A DNA stretch of 64,000 bases from Chamaea fasciata (lineage: Eukaryota; Chordata; Aves; Passeriformes; Sylviidae), in the NCBI GenBank assembly GCA_029207755.1, contig JARCOQ010000006.1, positions 66,872,093-66,936,092 on the forward strand, in the 5' to 3' direction. The translations under genes and the position numbers were made by a program. The notes beneath the pieces are model-generated. The model was not told the DNA's origin. It saw nothing but the letters and a program-made list of their open reading frames with translations, and ran no database searches. This document shows positions 47,661-62,600 of this stretch, in pieces. Each line of letters begins with the position of its first letter. Position 1 is the first letter of the stretch.

Positions 47661-50600
47661 CTGAGGAAGGGGAAAAAAGGGACAGAGTTGTTTGGGAGCT
47701 GAAGGCTGAGTGTGCGCTGTCAACAGCGCAGTACAGGCTCCGCTGTTCACTAAATAAGCCAAGAACTGACATGGTTACCATAGGGAAACATCTATTCTAA
47801 CAGTACTTAATGTCTTTAAATTGAATTTGAATAAATATGCCTTCTAATGACTTCATTCTATATACTGAAATGCTTTTGTCTCCTGATTTTCCCATATTTT
47901 TAAAACTTCTTATCATTTCCCACAGAGAATCCTGTGGGCAGCTGGCTTGGCTGTGCTAGCACCAAACATCATTCAAGTTTGCCTTCAGCTAAGTCTCCTG
48001 TTCCCCTAAATTCACGGCAATGCTTTTGTATCTCTGAATCTTGACTGGCCTTTTTCCAAATTTCCCATACCTTGGTTGCAGTGCAATACTCCACAACAAA
48101 TTTTAATGCTGTGAGAGCCCAGGGAGATGGAATTATCCCCAGGCTCTGTGCAGTGGCTGAATGAGGTCACAGGAAAATACAGTCTTTCGCCAGCCTAATA
48201 ATTCTCTGTGTTCCCCAGAACAAATCTTTCCTGGAAAGGTTTTGAGGTTGTGCAACCTTACAGTGATCTCTGCTTGGAGCTGTGGCAAAATGGTACACTG
48301 AGATGGATACCACTCTGCCACAAAACAGCAAATATACTTGAGTTGTATGAGCTGGTATATAAAGGTTTATAATCCTCACAGTTGAAGATTTAGGTTCAGC
48401 TGGGAGCCCAAGCATCCAAAAGTGGTGATCACCTTGCTGCATGCGTGGTGGTTTTTTGTTGCACAGATATGATGTGATAAACAGCAATGGCAATTTGTCA
48501 CATCTACCTGGATTTGGAAATTTTATTGGACACAGCAACTTCACAGCCCTGTCACCTCATGCGTTGTCTGCCTTTAACAGCACTGCAGATATTTTTGACT
48601 CTGAGTTCATGCAGAGTTTTATACCAGCGCCTTCTAAATCCTTGGTATGTTGTACACAATGTAATCCAATATTAAAATAAAATAAAATCATATGAATAAG
48701 GGATTTTGGACTGTGTGCGCTTAATGGAAGCCAGACATTCCTAATTTGTCTGCCACAGCATTGGGCAGTGGTGAGAGGTTAGTGTCCTCAATTTTCCTTG
48801 TTCCAGCTTTCCTACAAGCCTCTACTTTTTCCATCCACATGCTGCTCATAAAACATACATGTAAAAAGGATAAAGGTCAGCACAGCATCCACATGATTTC
48901 GTACCACATTTCATACATATTCACAATGCACAAGTGTAAAGCGTAAATTTGCTCCACTCAAAAATACTTCTGGTCACAATTCATGAAGCCAGGAAGATTT
49001 TTCAATATAGAAAAAAATTTCAATATGTAAAAAATACATCTGTATTGTCTGGAGTATCTCATGTCATGCAGCTACAAAATCACTTCCATCTTTACCTAGC
49101 ACTTGGGAAATGGTATCAAATATGTGCTATCTACTTCTTTTGCCAGGGTTTGAGACAGTTACTTTAAAGGGAGACTGATTTGCTCCTTAATAGCTAGACA
49201 TCAGTCAGAGGGTGGTTCCTTATTGTCCTTGCTCAGAAATAAATCCTATTCTTCATTTGACAGCAGGACAAAGCAGGAGGACCTTGGAGTTGCAGAAATT
49301 ATTTCAATCATATTAATAACAGGGTAAATCCTGCAGTACTCACCAAATCCCTACAAATTTTTTGTTTAGCATTTTTGCCCCCCAAAAAAAGGATTTGCCT
49401 TGATTTTCCAGATTATGACTCAGGTAAAGAATACATCCTTTCTTCTCTGTTGGAGTAACAAAAATATAGGAACTGATGTACAGACAAGCAAACCCCCTGT
49501 CTCCAAAAAGCCCTGCAGATGGAGTGCCTGCTTTTGGAAACAAGAAGCCTGCAGTGTGTACTAAATGAACAAAGTCTGTAATCCTTTCTCATTCAATTTG
49601 CATTTCTTCTGGCAAAGGATGGATGTACACTAATGACTGATAAAGAATTACAGTACTTGGGGTAGGAAAAAAACATAGTACCTGCAGCTGTGCTCTTGAA
49701 AGGTTGGCTGGATGGAATTCCTCCCAGAGAAATGGTGAGGACGTTGAGCCCACCGAAGTCTTGGGTGGCATGGAGAATGTCCCGGCTGTGAGTCCTGTCC
49801 ACTGACAGGGTGGTGGCAGAGCCGTTCTTCTCCAGGAGGACTGAGTGCCACTGGCCATCTGCAGCATACACCTCAGGGATGTTCCTTTCCACTTTCCCAG
49901 CAACTCCAGCATCAGATATGTAGTGCACCTTCCCACCTTTTATCTGGTCAGAAGAACACATGAAGCGTAGTTTTAAAATGGTGTCACGTAACTCCTATGC
50001 ACATGTAACCAGTGTGATGACTACTCCGGTACAGCTACAGTAACATATAGCTTTGTTATAATAGAAAGCTGAGGTGGCCATATTTTTTCCCCTAATGATT
50101 GCTTTGTATTAAAAAGGCATTAGCTATTTAGTACAAAAAATTTGGCCAGAACTAAATACATCACATTGTAGAAACTTCAGCAGAAAACCTGCATCTTAGG
50201 GCTGCCACCCATTCAATCCCTGGCTAATCCTACTGAGAAGCCAGCTATAGGTCATGCATATGACATCACATTTTAACCAGAGGAAGAATGATTCTTCCTC
50301 CTTCTTCAAGGCAAATGTGGAAAATCCTTTGCAGAGTGAACAGATGTTTTCCTTGCCCAAGAAAATTGCATCCAGTTTTTATTACGACACACTAGGAATG
50401 CATAAGGCATGGCAGGGCTTGAGCAAGAGCCCCCTTTCATATCTGCTTTTTCTGCTAATTGGTATTCTGCAAAAAACTTCCATTGTATTTCAGAAAATTT
50501 CCTGAAGAGTTGTGAAGTGCATGATTCTGTGAGAATTTTCAAATAGTACTTTCTTGATCAAACTGCTTTAAAACTTGTGAACAGCTAGGGAAAAAAGGAA

Positions 50601-53600
50601 GACTATTTTGGCTTTTTCTCTTAAGAATAATGCCTCACAATTCTACTGAATCATGAGATGCAGGATTTCAAACCTCTTATTATGATCCCAAAATGAGATC
50701 AGTGCAAATTCTGCACTTAAGATGTAGGAGCTTAAAAAGAATCCCCAGCATCCAACCGTGCCAGTTTCTCATATATTGCATTAATTCGGGTATGTTGGCT
50801 GACCTCCTAAGGGTGTACAGAACTGCATAAACTCATGTGGGATGGGTCTGGAACTTGCTGCAAGTTTCCTTCGGTGCTCTGCATGTTTGATCACACATAT
50901 TCCTGCATGTTTGGTCACGCATATCAAATGGAACAACTGCTCCCCATCCCGCGTTCCCCACAGCGGCTCGGTCAGTCCCAGATCGGTATCCCGAGCGTGC
51001 GGGACGTGCATGGGCAGAGTCCAGAAAAGGTCACAGCCCCAGGTTTGCTGAAATCTCTCAAAGCCTTGCATCCTCTGTTCCAGGAAAAACAAGGTTCACC
51101 TGGGAAGAACTGTGAGGTGACACACCGGCTACAAGAATGCTCCTCTTGTTTCCAGAAACTGTTAAATGTTCTGGATTTGCTTCGCCAGTGATGCAAGCTG
51201 AGGACTTTGTTCAGACACTCCAGCTTTAATGAGGCTGCAAGAGCAGGCTCATGTCTTGGCAGCTGCCTGAATGAATGCATCTAGCACGTATTCCATTTGG
51301 ATGGAGGGTACAACAGTTAATATGCGCATCCACTTCATTTACGAAGGCAGTAATTTAGACTGTTTGAAAATGTATTGTTTGATAAAGCTTGCCTCAGAGA
51401 CAGGATGCTTTTGTTACTGATAAAACACAAGTGGCATGTGTCTAAACTATCACACAGCCCAAGGAAAATCCCACGCTTACAAATGCAGGCCACAGACTAT
51501 TAAAACATATTAAACACCATTTCCCACAATCAGTTATAAAAAAGTTGACTGAGCTGAATATGTACGTATATTTATGTCTGCAACCTGTAATTGGCTTGTT
51601 ATGTCTAATTCTGTCCTTGATGCCCTATAAAAATACTGCCTTGTATTTTTGTCTTTATGTAAACAGAAAGAAATACACTGTGCCAGACAGTACCCTCCAA
51701 GCTTAAGGGAAGTCTGAGCACAGAAACAAAATTTTTAATTTCACCTTAGAAAAGACCTCTAAAATTATTTACCTGTCAACAACTGATGTTTTCCATAGTA
51801 ATTCATGATTCTTTAACCTTATTTCTGTATCTTTAAAATCACACGTGACTAATGCTAACAGACTTATAAGTAACATAGATGGGGCATTTGGAAAACAAAA
51901 TTTCCAGAGACAAGGCTGGTCCATGACTGCTTCAATCAGGAAAAGATATGGAATGTTCTTGGTGCCTTGAAGCAGAACATGTTTCTAAATTTGAAACAAA
52001 GTTGACAGAATTGAGTAAAACAAATTTCTGGGTTTTATTTAAATGGCTGAGCAAATGACAAGTAGAATATAATGAAAAGAATGAACCACTAAAGCAAACA
52101 TATTCCTAACTACAGGGCTGATTCAACTTTACTAATATTCCAAGTCTCATTTGCTGAACAAATTGGGCTTTATTTGTCTTAAAACTAGCCATTGAATGGG
52201 ATTTAATTTAAAAGGGCTATGATCTGATTAATTTCTACAACTTGATATATGCATAGAACCATGGAAAGGTTTGAGTTTGAAGTGACCTTAAAGATGATCC
52301 AGTTCCAACCCCTCTGACATGGGCAGGGACACCTTCCTCTAGACCAGGTTGCTCAGAGACCCACCCAACCTGGCCTTGAGCACTTCCAGGGATGGGGCAG
52401 CCACAACTTCTTTGAGCAACCTTTTCTAGGGCCCAACCACCCCTCACACAGGAGTATGTTAGCTAATATAGGTAAAATGTAATCTACATCCTCTACCCGT
52501 ACAATTCAGAGATCTTAGACCTCCATTTATGCTAATTTAATCTGACTGCAAATGAGATTTCTAGATAAAGCAAGACAGGCAATTTCACCTTTAACCTGCT
52601 GTATTTATCCCATTACTTCTAACTGAATTACTTGCAATGTGCATTTGTAGGAAAACAAACGGTGACAAAAAGCCCTAGTAATATGGAATCCCCCACTCTC
52701 TTTGTTGTAGTGGATTTTGGAGGAAGCATTTTCCATCTGAATTTGACAATTATTTAATGTAATCTGCAAAAGTTTGTATCTTTCCTGGATTAAGGATCCC
52801 TTTATATCATAAAGCCCCCTCTCAGGTTCTTTGGAGGGAGTTTACATCATCCATCATTTAGTGAATCAACTGCTCACAATCACAGTGTCTCTTATATATT
52901 ACCACTTCTCTAATTTTACCCCAATCCCAGCCACACCAAAACCAATCAGATACAAGAGGAAAAATGTGAAGGCATGGAAGTAGCCACAGGACTTGTAGCT
53001 TTTCCCTAGCATGGTTTAATATTAAAAACACATGGCAGGTTTTCTCTGAATGCTAATACTTTGGATAACAGGCACATTAAAAGACCCAAAAATCAAGTTA
53101 TAAAATTTCTTGTTTTGAAGACTGACAAGAATTGTAAAGATAGGTCCCTAAAGCCCAACTTCTGCCCGAGGAGTGGATGGAGATGACATGGAGACCTTTG
53201 CTGGGTTGGCTTCACTGGCATCTCAGGCCACCACTGAGGGGAATACTCATAGTGATACCTACTCTGGGAATGAGGAGCAGTGCAGAGGCCATACTGCACT
53301 AGCTACAGTTAAATTACTACAGTTTTACGAACTAATATCACCTGGGAACTGCTTGGCAACAACCGGCATGGCTCTCCTTCCTCAAACTTCTGCATCTGGT
53401 ATTAGGCAAACCTCTGCTCTCTTCCCTTGCACAGCTGGGGCTGGGACTTGACACCCTCTGCTTGCTTGTATAACTTCACCAATATTAACAATAACAAGAG
53501 TGTTTGCATAAACACAGCACCAGTGCTTTTAGCCAGGAAAGGCAACCCTCTCTCTTTTTTTTTTTTTAAATAATGCTTGGAGAGCTCACCTAGTAAAATC

Positions 53601-56600
53601 TGCTAGTGGGAAGAAAAGGTTTTTTTCTCTCCAAAAGTCAAAATAATGAGATCTTATCGGCTAATATAAGCGAGGCAGAGACTTCCTATGAAATGATGTG
53701 GTAAAAGTATATGCCAGGGAAGTAGTGCAGACTTGCTTCTTAAATGCAGCCGGTGTGTCAGGAAAGCTTCGTATCTCTGACCAGGCAGGTGGAGGATATC
53801 CATGGGGCTGAAGCTTAGAAAGTGTGAATTTCTATATGAATTTCTCTAAAAGTCAAGGAAGAAAAACTTGGAAAGCTTTTCAGCAGTCAAGGAAACTTGG
53901 AGCTTACACCAACCCAATAAAGGGGCTTGCCAACATCACTGCTGCACTCATTTAGAGTTATGAGTAAATGGACTGAGTCATCGCCAGGAACCGAACCATC
54001 GCTTTCTCTTGAGGAAGGTAACTTCTGCAGCAATAAGCTCTTTGAGGAAAGAAAAAACAACAAAAAACCCTAAAACAGTGTGGCACTTGAAGCATTAATG
54101 CAGCTATGTATGCCAAAATAATTTGATATTGACATTGGTCTGCGAATAACCTCATGAATTCAAGTTATCCCTCACTTCCTAGTTTGATAAGCTTGAGCCA
54201 TGTTGGTAGGAATTAATGAAAACTTTTTGGCAATCGTTTGCTAGCTTAAGGAGGGTCTGGGTTCAAGGCTCAAAAAATCAGAAGATAAAAGGCCAATAAC
54301 AAAATGATTTGTTCTGTAAAGTGTAATGATGATAATAACCATGGCAATGAGCACCGTTCTCGTCGCCTTGAAACAGTCACTATTTGGAGTCTAGACAAAA
54401 CTGATTAGATATAAAACCATCAAGATCTTCTGATACCTTGGCAAACAGGAAGAGAATTGTTGAGAAGATGAATGACACTGGAGCAGTGCCTAGTCTCAGT
54501 TAAAGACCCAATATTTTATAAAGGAAACAGAAAGAGTAATGGAAAAACGCGATTTTGATCACTGCACACGGGGCAGCCCAATCAAACCAAACCCGGCATT
54601 TGCTGTAATCTCACCTTCACGGTAGTGAAGTTGCTGCTCTCTTGGACATGCAGCAGAACGCCGTTCTCGCTCCTTGTCATGAACTTCACTTCCAGGCGCT
54701 CCACGCCCGGGCGGCCCCGAGCCCCGAGTCTCATCAGGTAGTCGCGCTTCTGGTTGGGGCTCACGTGGTAGTCAAGCCGCCCCTTGCCTTCCAGCGACAG
54801 GGCCGTGTCAGCTGTGATATCTGGGACAAGGACAGGGACGCGTTGAGCACGCAGCCCGTGACAGCCCTGGCCATCACCTGCCTCATCGCTTTCCCTCAGA
54901 GCACAGATCAAGTTCAGAGCAGGTCAAGGCGGGGGGGGGGAGCAGGAGCGAATGGCAATTGCAGCCCCTCTATTCTTTGGCTTCCACCAGAATGTGTGTT
55001 TGAGAGTGGGAGTGTGCGAGTAATTTACTGCCGCTATCAGTCAATAGTAAATTAAAACTCGCTAGGGAACAAGTGAGGGAGTAGGGAAAAAAAAATTTGG
55101 CTCTCAGAACTGTAATTCCTTCCCAGGGATGTTACTGTTTCCATTACTGCAAGCAGGGTTTCATGATATATTGAACTCTAAGCTCTTCAGGGCAGAGATA
55201 ATGACTTTCTATTTGTTATGGCATTAAAAAAAAGTGAATAAAAGAGGCAGAGCATTGACTACCAAATGCTGTTAAAATTATGGCTAAATTCTTTTGTATA
55301 CTGGTGCAATAAAAGCATATAAATCAAAATAAACAATAATGGGACATGTAAAAAAACAAAGCCCAGTCATTATACTACAACTACACGGAAATAAATCACT
55401 TTGCTCTCCAGGACAATCCCATTTTGATTTACAGGGCTGCTCCTATGAGAGTTAATCACCCCCAAGTGTAAATGCCTTGTTTTCATTTACATTTACAATA
55501 TTTTCTTGCATATAATCCACAGTCAATTTGATGAAAAGGACTTTAGTTTGGAGAAGCCATACGCACATGAACTCAGTGTTTACGTGAAAGGGTTTTCGCT
55601 TACCCTCTTACCTCCCCACAGCAGACAAATACCTCCTATGGGATACCTTTATTTTAGTTACGGATTATATGTTATTGGGAAGCAGGGCTTTAAACGAGTG
55701 CAAGTTACCTGAAATGCAATACACACACCAGAAAACATTATGTATTCAAGTTGTTGCCATTTTTAGCTCATGAAAGGACAACAGTCCATTGTGGACTTCT
55801 CTAAACTACTCAAGAGGCAACATGCTGCTTGTTTTCAATATTTTATAAAATTCATTATCCCACGGCTCTGAAAAGAAACTCTTAACAGCCTTTGATTGAG
55901 CCACAGTTAGGTGTATGTTAGAGACAGTGAAACCTCCTCCTCACATTTTTCACAGTGCTTTCCCGTCAGTCCTTCTTTGCAGTGACACTGCTGCCACGAC
56001 CACTGATCGACACAAGTGCCACCATGCTGGCAGGGGCTGGCTGTGCAAGCGCCTTCCAGTCTGGGACACCTGAAAGAAATCAGAAGAGTAGGTGCTGAAG
56101 AAAGTGCACACAAATAAGCAGGGCAAATGTGCTGGGAATGTGTCCTCTGTTTAAATGGTACTCCCTTTCTTTCCCTCAGAGATGTAAAAATGGCTCCTCT
56201 CCCCATCCCTGGAAGTGTCCAAGGCAAGGTTGGATGGGGCCCTGAGCAAACTGGTCTAGTAGAAAGGTGTCCCTACCCATGGCAGAGGGGCTGGAACTGG
56301 ATGATCTTCAAGGTCACTTCCAACCCAAACCATTCTGTAATTCTAAGAATCTCTGTAGACAGCTCAAGTTTCTAAGCAGATCCCAATTTTCAGCATCAAT
56401 TTTTAACAGTCTTACAAAAGAGGAAGGAATTCAGAGACAGCCAAACTCCTACTATCTGTTATGCAAGAGAGAAGAAACCTTTTCAGGCACTTTTTATGCT
56501 GCAGACTGCCACAGCCTTCATATTACAATGACCAGTGCAAACAGGGGGGTTGAGAGAATGTGAACAAAGAAATCTGGATGGAAGACTGACATTATTGCTA

Positions 56601-59600
56601 CAACTATGACTCCAAATACTGAGATGGAAAAAAAAATAGAATCGGATAGTTCATCATTTCTGAAAGACCACTCAGAGGATGTGAGGGAAATTCAGTGATA
56701 CTTGAGAGGCAAAGTGAGAGAACAGACATGGTGGATTAAGAGGAAATACAAGGGAGTAGAGGGTTAGCAAACAGTATGAGAACAGTCAAAACCAGGTGGA
56801 ATTTATAAAGAAACCCAAGAACAGGGGCTACTCAATTTCAGCCTGCAAAGCAACTTGAATGATCACTGACAATAGAAATGTAATGATGCTGCTCTTTTTT
56901 AAAAACTCTGCAATCTTTAGTGAACGTTTAATCCAAATTCACTTTCTTCCTACGTTTTTGACATTTTACAGTAGGTTCTACAGTAGGGTTTTCTTCTAAC
57001 ATGAAATATCTGTTGGTGTCTGAATGGAATAGCATTCATGACAGCTTCCTCTATTGCAAGTGGGGTCCACTTGATCCCATATATAGCAGACGTACTGATC
57101 TAAGATTCCTTGGGCTGCCAAAGCCTGGCTGGGCTCCAGGGGACGTCCATTGACTGCAAACTCCATTATGCAGCCCACAAAATCATGGCTTTCCACCTGT
57201 CCTCTCCTCTGAAGGATGGGCTCTATGGACCTGATGCCACCCACAGTAACTCGATTTGGTTGTACATCGAGAGTCCTGTAAAAAAAAAAAATAGATAGAT
57301 CAGTACCAGACATCAGGACAGTGATGACAGCACAGGAACTGCAACCATCAGCTACAGCCTTCAGCTAAAATTCCTCTTCCCAAATTGGTATTTTTTGTTT
57401 AGAAGGGGAGACAGAGAGATCAACAGCACTTGAACTAACAGCTATAATGGGTATGACTCTCAATTCACACTCGGTTTGCATGTCAAAATTTCTATTCACT
57501 TGACTGAGCAGTGTGCTTCAGATCACAACAAATAAGGTTTTCTACCCAACTATAATTGAGATTGTAGATGACACTTAAGCAGCAGGAAGATGGACTCATT
57601 GTTTTTCAAGGATGTAACACGCCTGATAGCAGGGAAACCCTGTGTGGCAGGAAACATGATTGTGATTATTGTAAGAAATTAGCCAAAGTGATTTGGATTA
57701 AAGTTACTGTTATCTCCAAAGATGTGACCCAAAGGCTACTGAGTTAGTTACAGTAAACACCAGAAATAATGTTTGCTTTCTCTACTGGACTCTGTTTATA
57801 GACTCAAAACTGTAACAGAAACATCTGAAAACAATGTCAAAGTTATTACTGTTAATAATTTTTTTAACAACAGCACTAATCAGGTGATTTTATTTCCTAC
57901 GTGTCTTTGAGCAATGAGAGGTGCAGTTTAAATAAAAACATGACTCCAAATCATTAGGCAATAGATCTTATCCTCATTTATACCACAGTGCAGACTACCC
58001 ATGACCATGCGTTTCCTGACTGCCACCAGAGCCTGGGGACAGAGGTGGTGTCGAGAACTGGGGATTTCTGAGCAAACTCCTTGCTGTGATCCAGTTCCAT
58101 GAAAAATGTAGCCTGACCTAGCAAGCAGCAACATATGCAGAAAATTTCATTTGCTTCTGCAAAGATGGAAGAAACTGACACTTGGAAGCCTTATCATTAC
58201 TCCAACTTTCTCTGGTTTTACAGGGACATTTCTTCTTAACTTTACTTTTAATTTTATTCCAAAAAAAAAAAATACCCCACCCAAACTAAACCCACAAAAT
58301 GAAGAAATACTTACCAGTCAGTTGAAACAGCAACACTGCTAACAGTGCAGTAGCCTGGCTCTTGGTCCTCAGAGCAGGAATCCACTGTCAGGGATGCTGC
58401 CTGCAAAAGGCACACACACAAATATGCTGAATATCACAAGGCTTTAGTCCCCAGTCACATTAACTGTTTATGCTTAAGTGTATTATATCAAGGACTTGGC
58501 TAGAAAGGAGCACTTGTATGTCACGATGTCTCTCAGGATTGCAGGGTGCTTCAGAGCCACTGCCTCAACTCCATGGACACCACCAAGGTGTGGATATAAA
58601 CAGAGAGGGAGCTAATGTCTGCTTCATACAGAGAAGCAGTTAAACACCAGTTTTTCACATTTGGGCAGGGTTTCTTTCCTATTTGTTTGCTTTATTCCTT
58701 GAAACTGAAGTTATTTTGGCTCATACCATATCCTGCTCCTGATATGGTTCAGATAATCTGAGCAAAAAGCTGCCCCCTCCAATTACAAAGGGTGTTCCTT
58801 CAGGGGCTTTACCATGACATTAAACATATTGAACTTGATAAAAAGCATGTTACAAAAGCTGGGAGTACAAACATTGAGATTACTAGTTAAAAATAATGAC
58901 CCTGGGAGTAGAAACACTGAGATTACTAGTTAAAAATAATAACCAACCACTCAACAAAACTCAAAAAATAACCAAATGGGCCTGCTTAAGGTAATCCCTT
59001 GACTAAGAGGTCATGAGGGATGTCAACTTTGATAATGAAGCATCTGGACACCTGGAGTGGGACTGAGCTGATGTTTAGAGAAGTACCAAGGATTATCAGT
59101 ACGTAGAGCAGTCTTTATTATTAGCATTATTAGTATTATTATTACTATTACTATTTTTATCCCCAAGCCATTAAGTTCCAGACAACGAGGTTGCCTCAAC
59201 CTGGTCTAGTGGCAGATGTCCCTGCCCATGACAGGGGGTTGGAACCAGATGATCTTTAAGGCTCTTTCCAACCCAAACCACTCTGTGACTCTGAGACTAC
59301 CCATCCAACTGATTTACACTAAAGCTACTCATAGCACTTCTATTTGTAATCTACAAAAGTCTAACTGAAGTTGTCACTAAAATCATGAAATAAATCCTGC
59401 TGATTTAAAAAGGAGTTTTTATTTTATTCCTTATTTAGCAAAGAATTGTCCCCACAGTGATTTATTAATAACAGATGCGCTGAAAAAAAGAAACCCCAAC
59501 CAACCCTGAAGGTTAGTTATTCCTTAAAACAAATTTTCAGAAAAATAAACATAATCTCCACATAGTACATCTCCTCATGTTTCAGCTAGATGTGTGGTAC

Positions 59601-62600
59601 AGTTTTACAGCAAATTTAAATCAAACGCCACCTTTAAAAATGCCTGGGCTTATATTTTGGTTTAGATTGCTCTATGGGAGCTGAGCAAGCAGCACTGGCT
59701 ATCAGTACATCATTACTCTGCAGAGGTTTTTTTTCTACTGCCTGTAAATAAGTTTGGTAACAACAGCCTGTTGAAATCCCCACAGATTGTCGATGCTAGT
59801 TCCAAACACACGCTGCAAGCTGACACACTGCAATGACCAAATAAATTCGGAGCTCTTAGCCCTAAATCATGCCCTACAGTACGATTAAATTGTTCAATCT
59901 GCTGTTTTTAATGGAAGCTTATCTTGAATTTCTTTCCATACAAATGAGCAAAGTGCTTCTCCCAAGAAATGTCAGTCTGCAGTTCCAAAGCAGATTATAG
60001 CCCTGTGTAAATGAAACAATTCAGAGAAAGAATAATAAGCTAGCTGCTCTGTATGCCACCACATGCATACATATTTTTCTTCAGAACATCAACAACAAAA
60101 ACTGAAATGAATTTTTTGTTCTTAGCTCAATCAGCATAATCTCCCTAACTTACATCGCTATGTGCTCTGCAAGCCAAGCTCCAACCCCAGCTGAAGGGCT
60201 GGATATTTGAGAATATATTTTACTTGGACCAGAGTTCATACAATTTATTTTCTAATGTTAGTCAAATGTTCCTGCTTGTTACTTAAGCATTACTCCACAG
60301 TTACCTTGCCACATTATGAGCCTTTCTATCCTGTCACTTTGCAATAGCTCAGGACCGACAACTTAATGATTTTACCAGTTTCCGATAAAATCCCACTGTG
60401 CTGTAGGAAATGACAGATTTGGAATCCTGAAGGGGGCCTATTTTATACAGTTTTGGACACCTGGGAGACATTTTTCCTGCCGCAGAAATATCTAAGACAA
60501 AGGCGATTCTCTTCACATACTGCTTGTAAACAGCTGACATTACTGAATAGGTTTAAACATTAAAAACAAACAAACAAAATCACAAAAAGGTATAGGTTGC
60601 CTTAAATGTTTGCTTTTAGCCTGAAGCACTCACAGCTGAAATTTCTATAAATAGCCCTTTATATGTTCTCCTCTTCTCTGGCACACTGACAAGTAAAACA
60701 TTTTCTTTCTCTGTTTTTTTTTCTTCAGTGTACTTCATTTATTTGTTGCATTTTTTACTCTGTGCCCCTATACTTAGCCATTTACATCTTATTTATAGAA
60801 GTAACATTCTACTTTAGTGACTAAATTGGAACGTGGTGCATGTTAAGATTAAAGTACACCTTTGGGCTTTACCATTAGGAAACTGTGATGTAAATTAGTA
60901 AATTTGCAAGATGCAAATTGATATCCGATATCAAAGAACGTTAAACCAAAGTCATTGCTCAGTATCATAATTATCTTTCATCTTATTTGGATATATAAGT
61001 CCTAAAAACACACACAAATGGGATTTGCAAATCCAGCTGAAGACTGGATTTCAAAGAACCACAGAATCCTTAATGTTGGAAAAGATCTGCAAGAATCCAA
61101 CCACTAAGCCAACACTGACAAGGCCACCACCAAAACATGTCCCCAGGTGTCACATCTACACATATTTTTAATACCTCCAGGGATGGTGACTCAACCACTT
61201 CCCTGGGCAGCCTGTTCCAGGCATAGACAATCCTTTTGGGGAAGAATTCTTTACTAATATTCAATCTAAACCTCCCCTGCTGCAACTTGGGGCCATTTCC
61301 TCTTGTCCTGTTGCTTGTAACCTGGGAGAAGAGACCAACACCCAGAATAAATGGAGGTATCAGGTCTTGCACTATGAACTGAAATGGAGTTTCAGGCTAA
61401 AGACTCTGCAAGGACTAGAAGGGAGCCCCAATGGGTAGAAGAGTTTATTGCTTTTATTCCCCTCATCACTTCCAGCTTGAAATATACAAAACAAAATGGG
61501 GAACTTCACCATGTATTATTGTTCTTTGAGTTTAATTTCAAACATGGGAAGAATACGGAATTCCAGGTATGCTGGCCATTTCTGCCTGAGAAGGAACTGT
61601 TGGGCAATAGTTACTGATTATGGATGGCAAATAGATTTGGTTTCATTTCTAACTCAAACACTGTGGAGTCAAAAAACTTGGCTTGGATTCAAAAAGCTCT
61701 TGGTTTATGTTCTGCTTTGGAAATATTATTAAAAAATGAGAGAAGAGGAATAGAAAACATTCACTGGAGAAAAAAAATGAAGACAGGAGAGGGGTCAGAG
61801 TGCCAGGCATATTGCAATCAGTTGTCCCAGTTTTTGGCAGTGCTCCTCACCTCAGCTGCATACTGGGCGACAAAGAAGTAACTTCCCTCCTTCTCCTCAA
61901 AAAATTCTCTTAATGTAGCACCTTTTAACTCTTTACATGTATGATACAGAGGAAAATCAGACTCCCAGTCTGATGAGATTTGTAAAATCACTGAATTAGC
62001 TCAAGGAGGTCATGGATGCCTAGAATTTTAAGTTTTTCCACTTCTATTTTCCAAATGTTGAGAAAAATTATTTTGAGGCTTTTTGCAATTACTGTGGTTA
62101 ATTAGCATTCCCTGATAATCATCCCTGTAATCTACACCAGTTAATTAGCCTTGTACGTAATCATCTATGTCATTAATTATTCCTGGCTCTCATTTTTCAC
62201 ACTGAGAGGACGGGGGCACTTTGCACATGTTTTTTTCATTACGCTTTATCATCATCATACTAAACAAACCACCACAGGGCTTCAAGTCACTTGGAGTGAG
62301 GCAGAAACAAAGGAGGTTTTTCCCAAAGTTGGAGTTTCTGCTAGCAAACGCCACGTCACTGATTTTATGTTCCTCTGAGTTCTCCTGGAAGCCAAATGGA
62401 TTTGGCTGAACTTGCCCCAAAATGCTCATTTTCAGTATTTCTTACCATTCCAGCCCGGCGGGCGATGGCGGTGTGGAACTGCCCGTCAGACACCCTCTTA
62501 GCTGTGGTGAGCTTGTAGGTGCCACTGCCCAGGTTGTAGGAGAACCTCAGCCTCCCTCCCATGATTTCCAGGGCCAGGAATTCCCCCCGCTCTCCGGTCT

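Larger units (their letters stand above)
58401..62445 (-). other. FAT4: FAT4 intron within the first laminin-G domain (4,045 bp)
   Basis: Phase-0 intron with donor GTAAGA and acceptor TTTTGCAG. It holds the 43-bp tandem duplication, two CR1 fragments and a 17-bp palindrome at 60918-60934. Confidence 0.92.

Noticed and set aside
46306..47664. 452-codon open frame on the plus strand
   Set aside because: It lies exactly antisense to the GC-rich FAT4 terminal exon, has no recognisable domain and an Arg/Gly/Ala-rich shadow composition; FAT4 on the minus strand explains the region.
47661..47781. Met-initiated upstream part of the FAT4 terminal open frame
   Set aside because: The last 40 codons of the frame on this side are intron; a clean acceptor at 47661 and phase match to the exon at 49682 show the true join.
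61070..61372. 100-codon open frame on the minus strand with [20 protein letters not shown] wording
   Set aside because: It is the CR1 3'-end reading in sense direction, not a host gene.
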